This document shows, piece by piece, positions 8,287 to 19,554 of a stretch of 64,000 nt of DNA. This stretch comes from Trametes villosa (lineage: Eukaryota > Basidiomycota > Agaricomycetes > Polyporales > Polyporaceae), in NCBI GenBank assembly GCA_002964805.2, contig PUDQ02000088.1:1-64000 (forward strand), read 5' to 3'. How positions within the stretch are numbered: the first letter of the stretch is position 1; every line of letters starts with the position of its first letter. The notes under the pieces were generated by a model that was given only the letters and a program-made list of their open reading frames with translations, had not been told where the DNA came from and made no database searches. A program made the translations under genes and the position numbers.

Positions 8287-11165
8287 ATGGTGCCCTCGTC
8301 GAGCTCCCCAACGTCGCCCCAGCCCGAGGGATCAGGCGAGACCGAGGCGTCGCTGCTGCACGACACAACCTTCACGAAAACCAGCCAGGAGTTGATCCAA
8401 TTTGTCACCCAGCTCCGCGCACTTGGGTAACCGTTCTATCCGAACCTGCCTGTGTGTACCGCCGCTGACATACCTTGCCAGCGCGCAAGTCTATCTCGAC
8501 CTCCCCCGCATCGTCGTCATCGGCAACCAGAGCGCAGGGAAGTCCAGTCTCGTTGAGGCCATTTCCGGCGTACGTCTCCTCTCCTCCCACACCCCGACGC
8601 TCATCCCGCTCACCTCGTCACCTAGATCTCTGTCCCGCGCGACGCCGGCACATGCACACGCTGCCCCATGGAGTGCCGGCTCGCCTACACGCCCGCCACC
8701 TGGTCCTGCCAGATCTCCGTGCGCTGGGAGTACGACGCGCACGGGAAACGCCTCGACGAGGTGCAGGAGGTGCCCTTCGGGCCGCGGCTCACGGACAAGG
8801 CCCTCGTCGAGCCGATGCTCCGCCGCGCACAGGCGGCCGTCCTCAGTGCGACGGGTGCGATGGGCGTCGAGGCGGCGGTCGCGCGCTTCGTGGAGATGGA
8901 GCTGGCGGAGGTGGGGCGAAGCGTGGACCCGAGGGCGGGCGGCGCGAAGGCGCTCGCGTTCTCGCGGAACACGATCTGCGTCGACCTTGCGGGCCCTGAC
9001 TTGGTGGATCTGTCATTCGTCGATTTGCCGGGTGAGTTTTAGTTCTTCTTCTTTATGTGTGCCAGTTGCTGATCGGGACGCGATGCAGGGATCGTGCAGA
9101 ACGCGGAGGCCGAGATTGTCCAGCTCGTTGAGGACCTCGTCACCTCATATGTGGAGGGAAACTGCCTGATCCTCGTCGCCCTCCCCATGAGTGGTAAGTC
9201 CTATCTGCCAACACCCCGGCGATATTGCTCACCTCCTCGCCAGACGACATCGAAAACCAAAAAGCGGCACGCATCGCCCGGCACGCTGACCCTCTCGGTC
9301 TTCGCACCATTGGTACTTCCCTCTCTCCCTCTCATTCGCCACCTTCTCACTGATCATAATCCCCTCCCAGGCGTGCTCACGAAACCCGACACCATCCCCG
9401 CCGGTTCCACCAAGCGGCGCTCGATGTGGCTCGACGTACTCGAGGGGCGCGAGCACGCGCTCCAACACGGCTATTACTGCACGCGCCAGCCGGACGACGA
9501 CCAGCGGCTCGCGGGGATCGCGCCCGCCGCGGCGCGCGCGGCCGAGGCTGCGTTCTTCCGCACGACGGAGCCGTGGAGCGGCGCGACGTGCCCGCAGCGG
9601 TTCGGGACGCAGAACCTGGTGCGGAGTATCAGCGAGCTGTTGACGCGGATTATCAGCGACTCGTGAGTGCTTCTCCTCGTCCTTATGGGTATGCGACTGC
9701 TGACACGGGGACAGGCTCCCTAGGCTCCTGGGCGAAGTCGCCGCCCAACTAGCGAACACAAACAAGTCCCTCGCTGCGCTCCCGCCAGCAGTCACGACCG
9801 AGCCCGCCGCCTTCGTCCTCGATCTCGTGACGCGCTTCGCGAACGACGTCGGCGAGCTCGTCGAGGGGTCGCCGCGGCACACGCGCCTCGTGCAGAGCAA
9901 CAAGGACACGTACCTCAAGTTCAAGTACGCGATCCTCGGCACCGCGCCGCCGTTCGTGCCGTACGAGAACGCGCAGACGGCGCCGGGGATGAAGAAGCGT
10001 GTGAAGTACTTCAAGATCGACGAGGAGGACGGGGATGCGGCGCGCGTCGTCCGCTCGGCGAATTACATGTACCTGGAGGACGTGCGGGAGCACATTCGCG
10101 CGTGCGTGGCCATTCGTTTTGGCGCTGTTTTGGGTGCAGGTCACTGACGCAGAGGTGAGCGCAGATCGATGACGCGGGAGCTTCCGAACAACATCCCGTA
10201 TCCCGCAAAGCGGTCGGTCATCCACGAATTCCAGGAGTCCTGGGAGGCGCACGTCCTGATGTGCTTCGACCGCGTGCAGGGCGACTTCAAGACGCACCTC
10301 GGCGAGCTCGTCAAGGACCGCTTCGAGCGTTTCAGCCACCTTCGCGGCGTCGTAGCGTGCGTCACTCTCCCTCCTCCCACATTCTTGCTAGGGCACGCTG
10401 ACATTAGGAACTGGGCAGTCCGACGTTGATGGAACAGGTCAGCGTGTGCGCTACGGAGACGCTCGCGCACGTCAAGACAGTCTTGAAACTCGAGCGCGCG
10501 CCGCCGTTCACGCAGAACACGCACTACTTCGCGGACAAGCGCGACAAGCAGCTCGCGCAGTACAAGCAGGCGCGCGCGTTCCGCTCCAGCAAGGCCGGCA
10601 GCGCGAGGCCCGCGGGAGATAGCGAGGACGAGAGCGAGGCGGATTCGGGGTCGGCCGGGGGCAGAGACGGGTTCTCGCGCTCGCCGAAGGTCCTGAGCGA
10701 GAAGGAGAGGGAGAACCTGAACAACGCGCTCGCCGAGCTAACGCGGCTGGGGTATCCGGTGCAACAGGACGACCTCGGGAAGCTGCACCCGCCCGACGAG
10801 TTCCAGGAGGAGCTCGAGGTGATGGCGGAGGTTCGCGCATACTTCCAGGTCTCGTACAAGGTGCGTCTCCCTATCCGCGGGCCGTTCTCTGGCTTACACG
10901 GGTACTGACGCAATACGGGATGTGTCTTTAGCGAATCATCGACTACATTCCGCTCTCGATCGACCAGCACTTCCTGTACAACCTGGCGGAGCGCCTGCAA
11001 GGTGTGCTCATCGAGAAGCTCGGGCTCGGGTCGGCGAAGGCGGACGCGCGGTGCGCGCAGTATATCGCGGAGGACCCGCACGTCAGCGCCCAGCGCGCCG
11101 AGCTCCTCGCGAAGAAGAAGAAGCTGGAGGCCGTGCAGCGCGCCCTGTTCAACTTCGGCCTGTAA
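8287..11165 (+). CDS. Dynamin-family large GTPase (Mx/Vps1-like)
   Basis: A multi-exon gene of roughly 700 aa. Exon 1 is 8287-8426 and exon 2 starts at 8482. Further introns follow each of the GTPase motifs. Visible motifs are the P-loop GNQSAGKSS, the G2 region PRDAGTCTRCP, G3 DLPG and G4 TKPD, followed by a helical stalk. A charged Ser/Asp/Glu-rich insert lies near the end of the stalk (around 10,600-10,680). A C-terminal GTPase effector domain (RIIDYIPLSIDQHFL ... EDPHVSAQR ... FNFGL) ends at TAA 11163-11165. No PH or transmembrane segment is evident, which suits Mx-like or soluble fungal dynamins that remodel membranes by GTP-driven assembly. It converges with the SET3-like gene. Decayed relatives lie at 18-19, 23, 30-33, 36 and 38 kb, so this is the only intact copy here. 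Confidence 0.9.
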
Positions 11166-11767
11166 TGTTGTGAACGGTTGCTGGTCCCCGGTGCTTTCTT
11201 GCTGATCGTGTCCTCGTCGAGCCCCCTCCTGCTGTGTGTACGTCGAAATACTGTCGAGTTTGCTGTACATGTACTTGGTCTGTGAACGTTGTAGCCTTTG
11301 AGCATAGAGTACAATGCCGATTTGTGTCTGCGAGCGAATGTCAGTGTGATCCCGGAGACGTTACCAAGCAACGCCTTCGACAACCAGGCGTGTCAGCGCG
11401 ATGTCGGTCTCCTCGAAATGCCTTGGACGTGCAGCGAATGAGCACACCAGATGCACGACAAGTCAGAATTACTATTGATACCTACGGCTCACGAGAACTA
11501 CAATAACAACGCGGCACAGCGCCGCCAGCTAATGATACTATAATCATAATCGATATCGAACGAGAGGGGAGGGGAGGGGAGCAGCAAGCACACCGAGCAC
11601 CAGACACCAAGCGACAAGAAAACGTACGCGGTCAAGAACTACTAAACGCTAGCACGGACAACGAACAACGAGCGGCGGCGGCGCGCAGGCCAGCATTAAT
11701 CGATACAACAAACGAAGCAGGATTCTGCCGTCCCGGATACACTTCACCTCGCGACAAGACAGGCTAC
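11166..11767. other. 3'-3' intergenic region
   Basis: It separates the convergent dynamin-like and SET3-like genes. It holds three consecutive GGGG runs near 11563-11580 and AT-rich patches. No gene seen. Confidence 0.5.
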
Positions 11768-14700
11768 TCACCGCCCCCAGCCCCGCCCGCGTCCGCGCGA
11801 CGGCCCAGGGATCCACGACCGGTCTCCGTCACCCCTCTCCCGGCCCCACTCTCGCGCTGGTCGGTCCCGGTCTCTGTCCCGGTCCCTCTCTCGATCACGC
11901 TCTCTGTCCCGATCCCGGTCACGCTCGCGGTCGCGGTCTCGGTCTGCAGACGGTCCCCGCGGCGCGTAATACGACGCGTTCTGGCCACCACCTGCGCCGG
12001 GGTACACATGCGCGTACCCGCCCGCGGCACGGAACGCGCGCGGGGCACTCGGCAGCGGGCGCGCAGACCCTGCGTTGCGGTACAGTGGGCGCATGGGCGG
12101 CGACGCGCGGCGCGACGGTGGTGAGCCACCGCTCGCATAGAACGAGCGCGGCTGGGTGGGCGGTGTATGAGAGCGCGGCGCAAGCGGTGGAGGCTTTGGC
12201 GGGGGCGGGCTGAAGATCTCGCCGTCTTCTTGCGAAGCTTGCTGCGCGAGCCCTCGAGGGCGTGGAGAGGTCGGTGGGGGAGGAGTGCGGCTGTCGTGGC
12301 GGTAACTTGAGATGGAGTCGCGCCGAGAGTAAGGCTCGGCGTAGCGGTCGTGGCGGGGAGAGGCGGGGGACGCGTCGCGCGGAGAGGGGGTGTAGGAAGA
12401 GGAAGGACGGCGCTCGTGCGCGGAGTGGCCACGTCCGTTGAGGGCGTGGTCGTCGAGCAGCTCGACTTTGGCGTGATAAGAGTCGTCCGGAGGAGTGTAT
12501 CGATCTGAGCGAAGGTCGTCCACAGCGGCAGGCTTAACAGAGGATTCGGATGGAGAGAGGGATGAAGGCGGCGGTGGAGAGCTCACGATGGCCGCGAGCT
12601 TGTCGGTCGTGAGGCGCTCTACGGCAGGCTCAATAGGCTCGGGCGGTGGAGTGGCTACTGCACTCTCGACGAGAGGGGTAGGGGGTATAGAGGACTCAGG
12701 CTGCGCAGGAGTATCCGTGAGCGGGATGACCGGCTCGAGCAGCGCCTCGACTGGAGACGCCACGGGCTGCGCGTCCGCCACAACGGGCGCCTTCCTCACT
12801 TCCGCCTCCTCGTGCTGCTTCGCCTCCGTCTCCACCATCTGCACATCTCCGTCCTGGTCTCCCCTCTCGTCTGGTACTCCACCTAGACCCAGCCCGCCTC
12901 CATGCTCCTGCTCCTGACTGTCTTCCGCCACCCTCGGCTCGTCCTTCGCCTCAGAATCCGCAACGGACGGCAGCGCAGGCACCGCCACCATCGGCGACGG
13001 TGTCGCCTTCTCCTTCTCCTGCTGCTCCTCGCGCTGCTTCTTCTTGCGCATCGCAAAGTCCTTCAGCGAGAGCTTCACTTTCGGAGGCGGAGGCGGCGGC
13101 GAGGGCGTCTTCGCGCGGCCCGGTGTTGGCACGGGCGCGTCCTGGGGAGCAGGGGAGGGAGCGGGCGCGGCTTCGACCTCGACTGGTGGTGGTGGAGGCG
13201 GCGTCTCGTCCGCGGGCGCGGGCGCGGGCGCGGTCGCGGCTAGCGGACTCGCGTCAGGAAGTTCAGGCGCTGGGACGGGAAGAGGCGAGGGAAGAGCGGG
13301 CGTCGAGATCGCAGGCGAAGGCGTTGCGGGCGGTGGCGTTGCAGGCCGCCCCGACGCAGACAGCGGCACGCTTAGAGCGGGACTCGCACTCCGCGCGTCG
13401 GCCATCTGCACGTCCTCCACGATCACTTCGGGGAGCGGCTCGGGCGCGGGTGCGGGCGCGGGCGCAGGGGAGTGCGTAGGAGCAGGCGCGTCCTCCATCT
13501 TCGCATCCTCCTGTACGGCTTCGCGTTTGATCTCCGCGAGCGGCTCGGATGGTGGCGGAGGAGCGGCGGGGGCAGCAGCGGCCGAAACAAGCTCCGCAGG
13601 CACACCTGGCGGTGAGCGCGAGCGTGGCGGGGTCTTCTCCGAACGAGCCTCTACCACAGGGGTTGCTGGCGCTGGTGGCAACGCAGCAGCGACCACAGCA
13701 GGAGATCCCTGCCCACTCGACGACGGCGTCGGCTCTTTAGGCTCCTTCGACGGCGTTGGCTCTTTGGGCTCCTCCGCCTTCGCCTTCGCTTTCGCACCAC
13801 GCGCCGACCCACCCGCAGCGCTCTTCCTCCGCCGCGCCGCGCTCTCCTTCCTTACCACCGAGGGCGGCTCCTCGAGCTCCCTCGCAGGTGTCGACGGCGT
13901 CGCAGGCTCGCTCTCCTCGTCCTCGCCCTTATCCTCGGATTTCGCTTTCTCTTTCTCCTTGTTGCGAGGGGCGGGCTTCGTCTTGGCAACCGCGGGATCC
14001 TTCGGTTTCCGAGTCCGCGCCTTCGGTTTCTTCACCTCCTTGCCCTCCACAGACACCTGGGACGCTGCTGCGAGCTTCCGCTTACGCGCCGGTGTCGGTA
14101 GGGCCGCAGGAGGCTGAGACGGAGACGCCGGCTCGGGAAGTACTGAAGGGAGTGAGTGAGAGTGAGAAGAAGGCGAGACGGGGGGCACGACGGGCGAAAG
14201 CAGCGACAACTTCGAGAACGGCGTGGAGGGCGACGCTTGCGCGTCTGGGGGCGGGTGGGTGCGCTTGGACGCGAACGAAGCAGACGCAGACAGAAGCGGA
14301 GAAATGGGGGGATGTGGTGGATGCAGAGGACGGGGGTGGTTGGTGGGCACTGTGGAGAGCGGGGGCGTTCGCGCGGGCGGCACAGGCGGCGGCGGCATCT
14401 CACGCGAGTCTGCAAGCATAGCAGACGATCGGTTATGACCATGCGCGCGCGCGATATGGGAGCAGGACGCACCGAACGCCATCTCCTCCTCTGCCACTTT
14501 CACATCCTCCGCATCTCCGTCCCCGTCCCCATCCGCGCGCTCCTTCGCCTCGGACAGCCTGCGCCGCTGCTGCTGCAGCCGCGCCGCACTCTCGCGGATC
14601 CACGTCTTGCGCAGCTTTGGCGGGAGGCGCTCTTCCGGCGGGGACGCCGCGCGGTCCACCTCCATCGCGTCCCTCTCCTGCTCCTGGTCCGGATCGGGGG

Positions 14701-16677
14701 AGCCGCGTCGGCGTATCCGCGAACGCGCTACAACGCGGCCAACATCAGTTCTCCACACGCGCGAGAATCCGAACAAAGGAAGAGACACACCTTTCGCCCT
14801 TCCGCCATCCCCATCGCTCTCCTCCGTCCCATCCTCTTCCTCCGCGCGCCCCTTCCCCTTCCGGTCCCTTCCCTTCGCCCGGCGCGCCTTCACGGGCGGA
14901 CTCAGCAGGTCGTCCGGGAACGACACCCTCCGTCCGCCTGCGCTCTGCGGCTCCGCATACACGCGCGACGGCCCCGCCTCCATCTCCCTCTCCATCTCCT
15001 CGCGCGGGACCATCTCGACCCCGCCCATCCCCCCGCTCGCCGGAATGCGCTCGCGCGTCCTGAACCCGCGCTCCACGCCAACCAGCGGGCCCAGATCGAC
15101 TGGCCCCGCGCTCGCGCTCTCCTCCGTACTGTGCTTCCCGCGCGCGGCAGCGTTCTTCTCCTTCGTGAACTGCGAGGGCGGGGATGGCTCGGGCGTGAGC
15201 GGCGTCTGGGCCTCGACGAACGCGGCCATGCGCGCGAGCGCACAGTCGCGCGCCGCCGCCCCGCACGCGCACGTCGTGAACGTCGCCGACAGCGCATGCA
15301 GCATCGAGGTCATTTGCTTGCGGAAGTGCTGCACCTGGTGTGCGCTGCGAGCAAGTGAGCGGGGCGTGAGCGGATAAGGGAGCGGAGAGGGTGGAGAGAA
15401 AAGGCGACGCACGGGAAGGCGAAGGGGCTCTCGAGGAGCGCGGGGAGGTGGTGCACGACGTTGCCGTCGTCCCACTCCCACCCGAGCACGATCTCCTCGT
15501 TTGGCTTCAGGTCGCGCAGCGCGAAGAGCCCGAAAGACAGAGTCTCCTCTTCGTCCGATGTTGACTTCGTAGAGGAGCAGAGAACGGGGCGGAGGACAGC
15601 ATTGGGACGACACCCATTCCGGACGAACCTGCTCTGATCCCCAGTGAAGCGAGCGTCGAGAGCGACGTCCAGAGGGGGGCCTACAAGATGGACATACGGC
15701 TTGGGCATGCCCAGATGGGCGTATGCATTGAGCGGGTCGGCGAGGTAGGCCGCAGTAGGGATGATGGTAGAGGGGTAGGGGGCGATGAACTTGGAAGATG
15801 TAATGGGTTGGGTCGCATGAATCGCATACGACGGCGGACGTACCGATGGGTTACCGGGCCCAAATAGGGAAGGAAAAGAGGCGTTGCTCGGTAGGGGTTG
15901 GAGGGAGATGGGCGGGTGTGAAGGGAGGGCATCGGGGGTGAGTAGGGCCGGAGTCGAGCAGCCCGGAGTGAGGGAGGGAGAGGGACTTATCGCGGTAACT
16001 CCTCTCCAGTCAGAAGCGACGCGGCGGAGACGGTCGCGGGCGTCGTCGGCGGTGACGATGTCCTTTGTGATGGGGACATAGCTCTGCTGCCACGGCTCGT
16101 CAATATCAACGTGCTCATCCTCGGCGTGCGGCTGGTGCTGGTGGGCGTGGGCGGCGGCGGTGATGGATGCGCGCCGCTTGCGCTTTGTGGGATGTGGGTG
16201 AGGGTCAACAGCCGCGCCGCTGGGCTTGCGGGCCCTGCGGTCGACGCCGGGGCTTCCCTTGCGCTTGTTGGCGTTGGCGGTGGCTGCGGCGGCGCGCTGG
16301 CGGGCGCGCTGTATTTTGAGGGCGCGGTCCTTGTCGACGGGGCGGGGGTCACAGCGCCAGCAGAGCCACTCATCGGGGACCTGCTGCTCGTCGATCTGGA
16401 AGCAGGCGGCGTGGCACCAGCGGCCGCAGGAGTCGCAGGCGATGGAGAAGCCGTCGTCGTAGGAGAGCCCGCAGATGCAGGTGATCGTGTCGGTGTTGGC
16501 GGGGCTGCTCTCGTTGGCGGAGGAAGACGGGGGTTGCTTGCGTTTGCTCGGGACGGTGGACGAGGAAGACGATGAGGCGGAGGGGGGAGGGAGTGGATTT
16601 GAGTAGGCGGCGGTGAGCCCGAGCAAGCCTAGGGCAGCTTCGGTGGCATCGCTGGGCATGTCATCAATCGGAGCCAA
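11768..16677 (-). CDS. SET3: SET3-type PHD finger and SET domain chromatin regulator
   Basis: The N-terminal exon runs 16677-15413. An intron at 15412-15345 (GTGCGT...GCAG) joins it in frame to a long second exon. A C4HC3 PHD finger (CICGLSYDDGFSIACDSCGRW ... WLCWRC) lies near residues 65-110. A SET-like domain follows, with RNGCRPNAVLRPV and LKPNEEIVLGWEWDDGN, ending just before the intron. The large C-terminal part is low complexity: acidic, Pro/Ser/Ala-rich, Lys/Arg patches, and finally alternating Arg-Asp/Arg-Glu repeats before GRGRGWGR. Fungal Set3 nucleates an HDAC complex (Set3C) and is thought not to methylate. One in-frame intron may be hidden near 14,720-14,785. The stop TGA lies within a GTGAGT context (a possible donor), so the real C-terminus could differ. 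The call is family-level. Confidence 0.8.
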
Positions 16678-16789
16678 TCTCAGTCGTCGTCTAGGAGGTC
16701 GCGGTCGTCTGGGAGGTCGTCGTCGCCGTCGAGTGAAAGAGAGGAGGAGGGAGTTGAGGGAATGGAGGGAGACGTGAAGATAGGCTGAG

Positions 16790-17990
16790 GCAGAGCGTCC
16801 CCAACCGGTGCCACAGAAGACAAACAGGCGTCAATAGCCCCCTTTGCCTGCGCCGTCGCTTTCTCATCCACCCCCATCGCCTCCTTCGCCTCTCCCGTCC
16901 AACGCTTTCGTGTCCTGCTTACCATTCTCTTCAAACGGCTCTTCTGGCAGTCTGCTCTCGCGTCTTCCGAAAGATCCCTAAGGCTTTTCCCTGAGCCCCA
17001 ACGACTTGCTATCTCGCCTGCCGTCTCTACTGCTTCCTCCCTGCGCCCTCCGAGTCCAAGCTGTAACCTCCCCGCCACTGCCTATATTTGCGATGCCTCG
17101 ACTTAACTGCTCTCTTTCTGGCGCCTTGAACATCGAACCCTGTCGCCCTAGGGGTCTTCCCGCTGCCGTCACTCAAGTCACGTGACACAAGCTTATCTGC
17201 ACCCTCACGCTGCCGGTACCGTCCAATGCGGGCGTTCTGACCACTTGGTAATACGACTACTGGCCGCGGGTCCATCATCGGATGCGTGTAAACCATGACG
17301 GAAGCTAGTTGGACACAGCGCGTCCTCGGAGACAGTCTACGAGGTCAGCCTATGTCGCCTCTGATTGACATGTTTCTCGCCCGACCCCTTCCCCTACGTT
17401 GCCTTCTGGTCGTTTGTACACTCAGCGCTCCATTTACAGCATTCTCTGTTCACATTCTTACACCTAGCAATATAACCCCACGACGTGTTGCCACCGTGGC
17501 GTCCAACTTCGTCTGCGTCTCATGCCATCCTGATCTTCGGTGGATCCGCGAGTCGCTGTCTCCGCCACGGGCTTTCTGGTACGTCGCTCAACCGCATTTG
17601 GACCCTCGCCCCTCCTCCGCCTAGCGTTACAAGTACGTCGTGGCATCGTACAATGTGCGTTTCGCGCAAACGCCCGCGACGAGGGGATATGCGATGCGTT
17701 CGCTGGCTCATCCTCTGCAAGCAGCGGACGTTTCGGATAGAAGTGCCCACCTGCGAACGTACCGCACGCCGTCGATCAGCGCTCAGCCGCTGCTACCTTG
17801 CGCGCGAGCCCCACGCTGCAACCGCGAAAACATGCAGAAAGATTGGCCTCGGTCGAGCGCGGGATATCGTTCGCTGACCCGCGTATACCGGCTGGGGACA
17901 TGCTTGCAGCTTTCCTGCACAACGTAAGGCACGATGCTCGAGGGTGTTCACTGCAATCCCTTCATGGTGAGGAAGGAAGGGGCTCGGTAA
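16790..17990 (-). repeat. Right arm of the inverted repeat
   Basis: The reverse complement of this stretch matches 5881-7150 along its whole length with scattered substitutions and small indels. It begins about 110 bp upstream of the SET3-like start. Further fragments, such as TTTCGCGCAAATGTCCGC near 32475, show that the repeat is dispersed. Confidence 0.65.
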
Positions 17991-18339
17991 GCACCACGGC
18001 ATACAGCCGTGAGCGATAGCCTTGACTCCGGTATGCCGGATTTTCTGGTACATATGCGCCCAATAGGAGGCCTAGACAGCACCGCAGCGCCACTCCCCGA
18101 CGGTGACGGACGTGCGCCCGCCGCGCCGCGCACGCCGGAGTCGCGCCCGTCGTACCCTCCGCGCGACCGCCCAGGCCACTCTCCCGCCCGTCGCCGCGGA
18201 CCCTACCGAAAAGCATGCGGACCGGTCTCAAGCACTCACGCTGCACGTCGCGCAGGTCCTAGGATCGACGGACAACACAACACAACCCGAACGACCTCCG
18301 CCAGCCTAACGAGCCGGGCGAATACGAGGCAGAGCTACA

Positions 18340-19480
18340 GTCTACGGTTGAGGCCCGAGGTCCGCACGCGCGTGCTCTACGTCTCGTCGCAGGTCCGCCG
18401 CGCCCCCGATCTCTCTCATCTCGGACAGCGACGCGTAAGCTGACAGCGACACGGCCGCGTCGCAGCGCGCGCTCGCCCACGAGTCATTATCGACCACCCC
18501 GCCCGCACGCGTCAGCTCGGGCCCGGCGCCGCACTGCGCACGTCGCGGAAGGGATATACGCCACGGAAGGCGTGTCTATCGTGGCCGCGCGCGACGAGGT
18601 CGGAGAACACGCCCGTAAGAAAGACGCGGCGTTCGCGGAAGGGCAGGTTCGCACCTCAGGCTGAAGACGTCTAGAGAACCCGAGTACCTCGACGAGGACA
18701 TCTCCCGGCGAGGGCCCCCCGCCCGCGCGACTCGACGCGTACGCTGCACGCGCGTCGTAAAGGCACATTTCGGCGAGCACAAGAGCGCTGACGGTGGCAA
18801 TCAAACCGGCACTGATGTAGTCAGGCAATGCATGCGCGGGGACCACGCTCGCACGCGACCTCGACGTCGTGGATGCCGCTGAGTGCGCGCCGCCGTACAC
18901 TCAGAATACGCGCTACCTCGTGGACAAGCGCGACCATGCTCAAACGCGGACGAAAGCCGGAAGCCAGCAGCGTTGGAGTGGCCGGGGCGCGAGCGAGAAC
19001 GGGATGGTGGGCCGATGGGTCTCGGGAGGATTCAAAGGCGACTTCGCACGCGCCCGCTCGAAGGTGCTGAACGTGTGAGAGAATGGTACGCTTGGCATTG
19101 TGTTAGCCATGCCGACGTGTCTGGCTTATCAAGTACAACACGCATGGGGACCCGGGAAATCTGCATCCACCCGACAACCTTATGCGGAGCTCAAGGCGGT
19201 TGCGACGCTGTGGGCGTCCTTCGAGTTCGGCGGCGCGGAGGCAGGACGCGCTGATCGAGACGCTCAGGCGGGTCCGGTCAGCCAAGGTGGACGGACCGCG
19301 CGCGCAACGCCTCGGTGATTCGAGCAGACCGCACGCCGTATCTCACCGAGGCCGACGAGACGTGCGATTCACCGCATGGGGTCCGATTCCGGGGACAGAA
19401 GGGGTAGCTCGAGGCGGCGCATCGCGCCCCGTCCAACTTCAGCGTGTGAGCGCGTGATGCCAGACAGTCGCCTGATATCG
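18340..19480 (+). pseudogene. Dynamin relic, C-terminal half (duplication unit 1)
   Basis: Scattered stretches match the intact dynamin gene and the relic at 30-33 kb. The block near 18885-18960 matches the exon encoding QNTHYFADKRDK (here ending in DKRDHAQ). The stretch near 19160-19230 matches the HPPDEFQEELEVMA exon (here HPPDN...AELKAVATLWASF, with frame changes). 18405-18460 matches 32745-32800 in unit 2. About 330 bp between 18480 and 18810 are absent from unit 2. No continuous frame; presumed non-functional. Confidence 0.65.
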
Positions 19481-19554
19481 CCCGCGCGTTGTATCCGCCG
19501 AAGTATACATTTTACTGTCTAGCTATGCCCCCGTACATTCAACGACTGGCCTTC

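Noticed and set aside
11561..11582. G-quadruplex between the convergent genes
   Set aside because: Only three GGGG runs are present, too few for a standard intramolecular quadruplex.
13044..14117. Long plus-strand frame (Gly/Ala/Ser-rich) across the SET3-like gene
   Set aside because: It is the antisense shadow of the Pro/Ala-rich low-complexity region of the minus-strand gene.
16680..17078. Separate small gene upstream of the SET3-like start
   Set aside because: It lies mostly in the inverted-repeat arm; its frame is only partly kept in the other arm, so it is described with the repeat instead.
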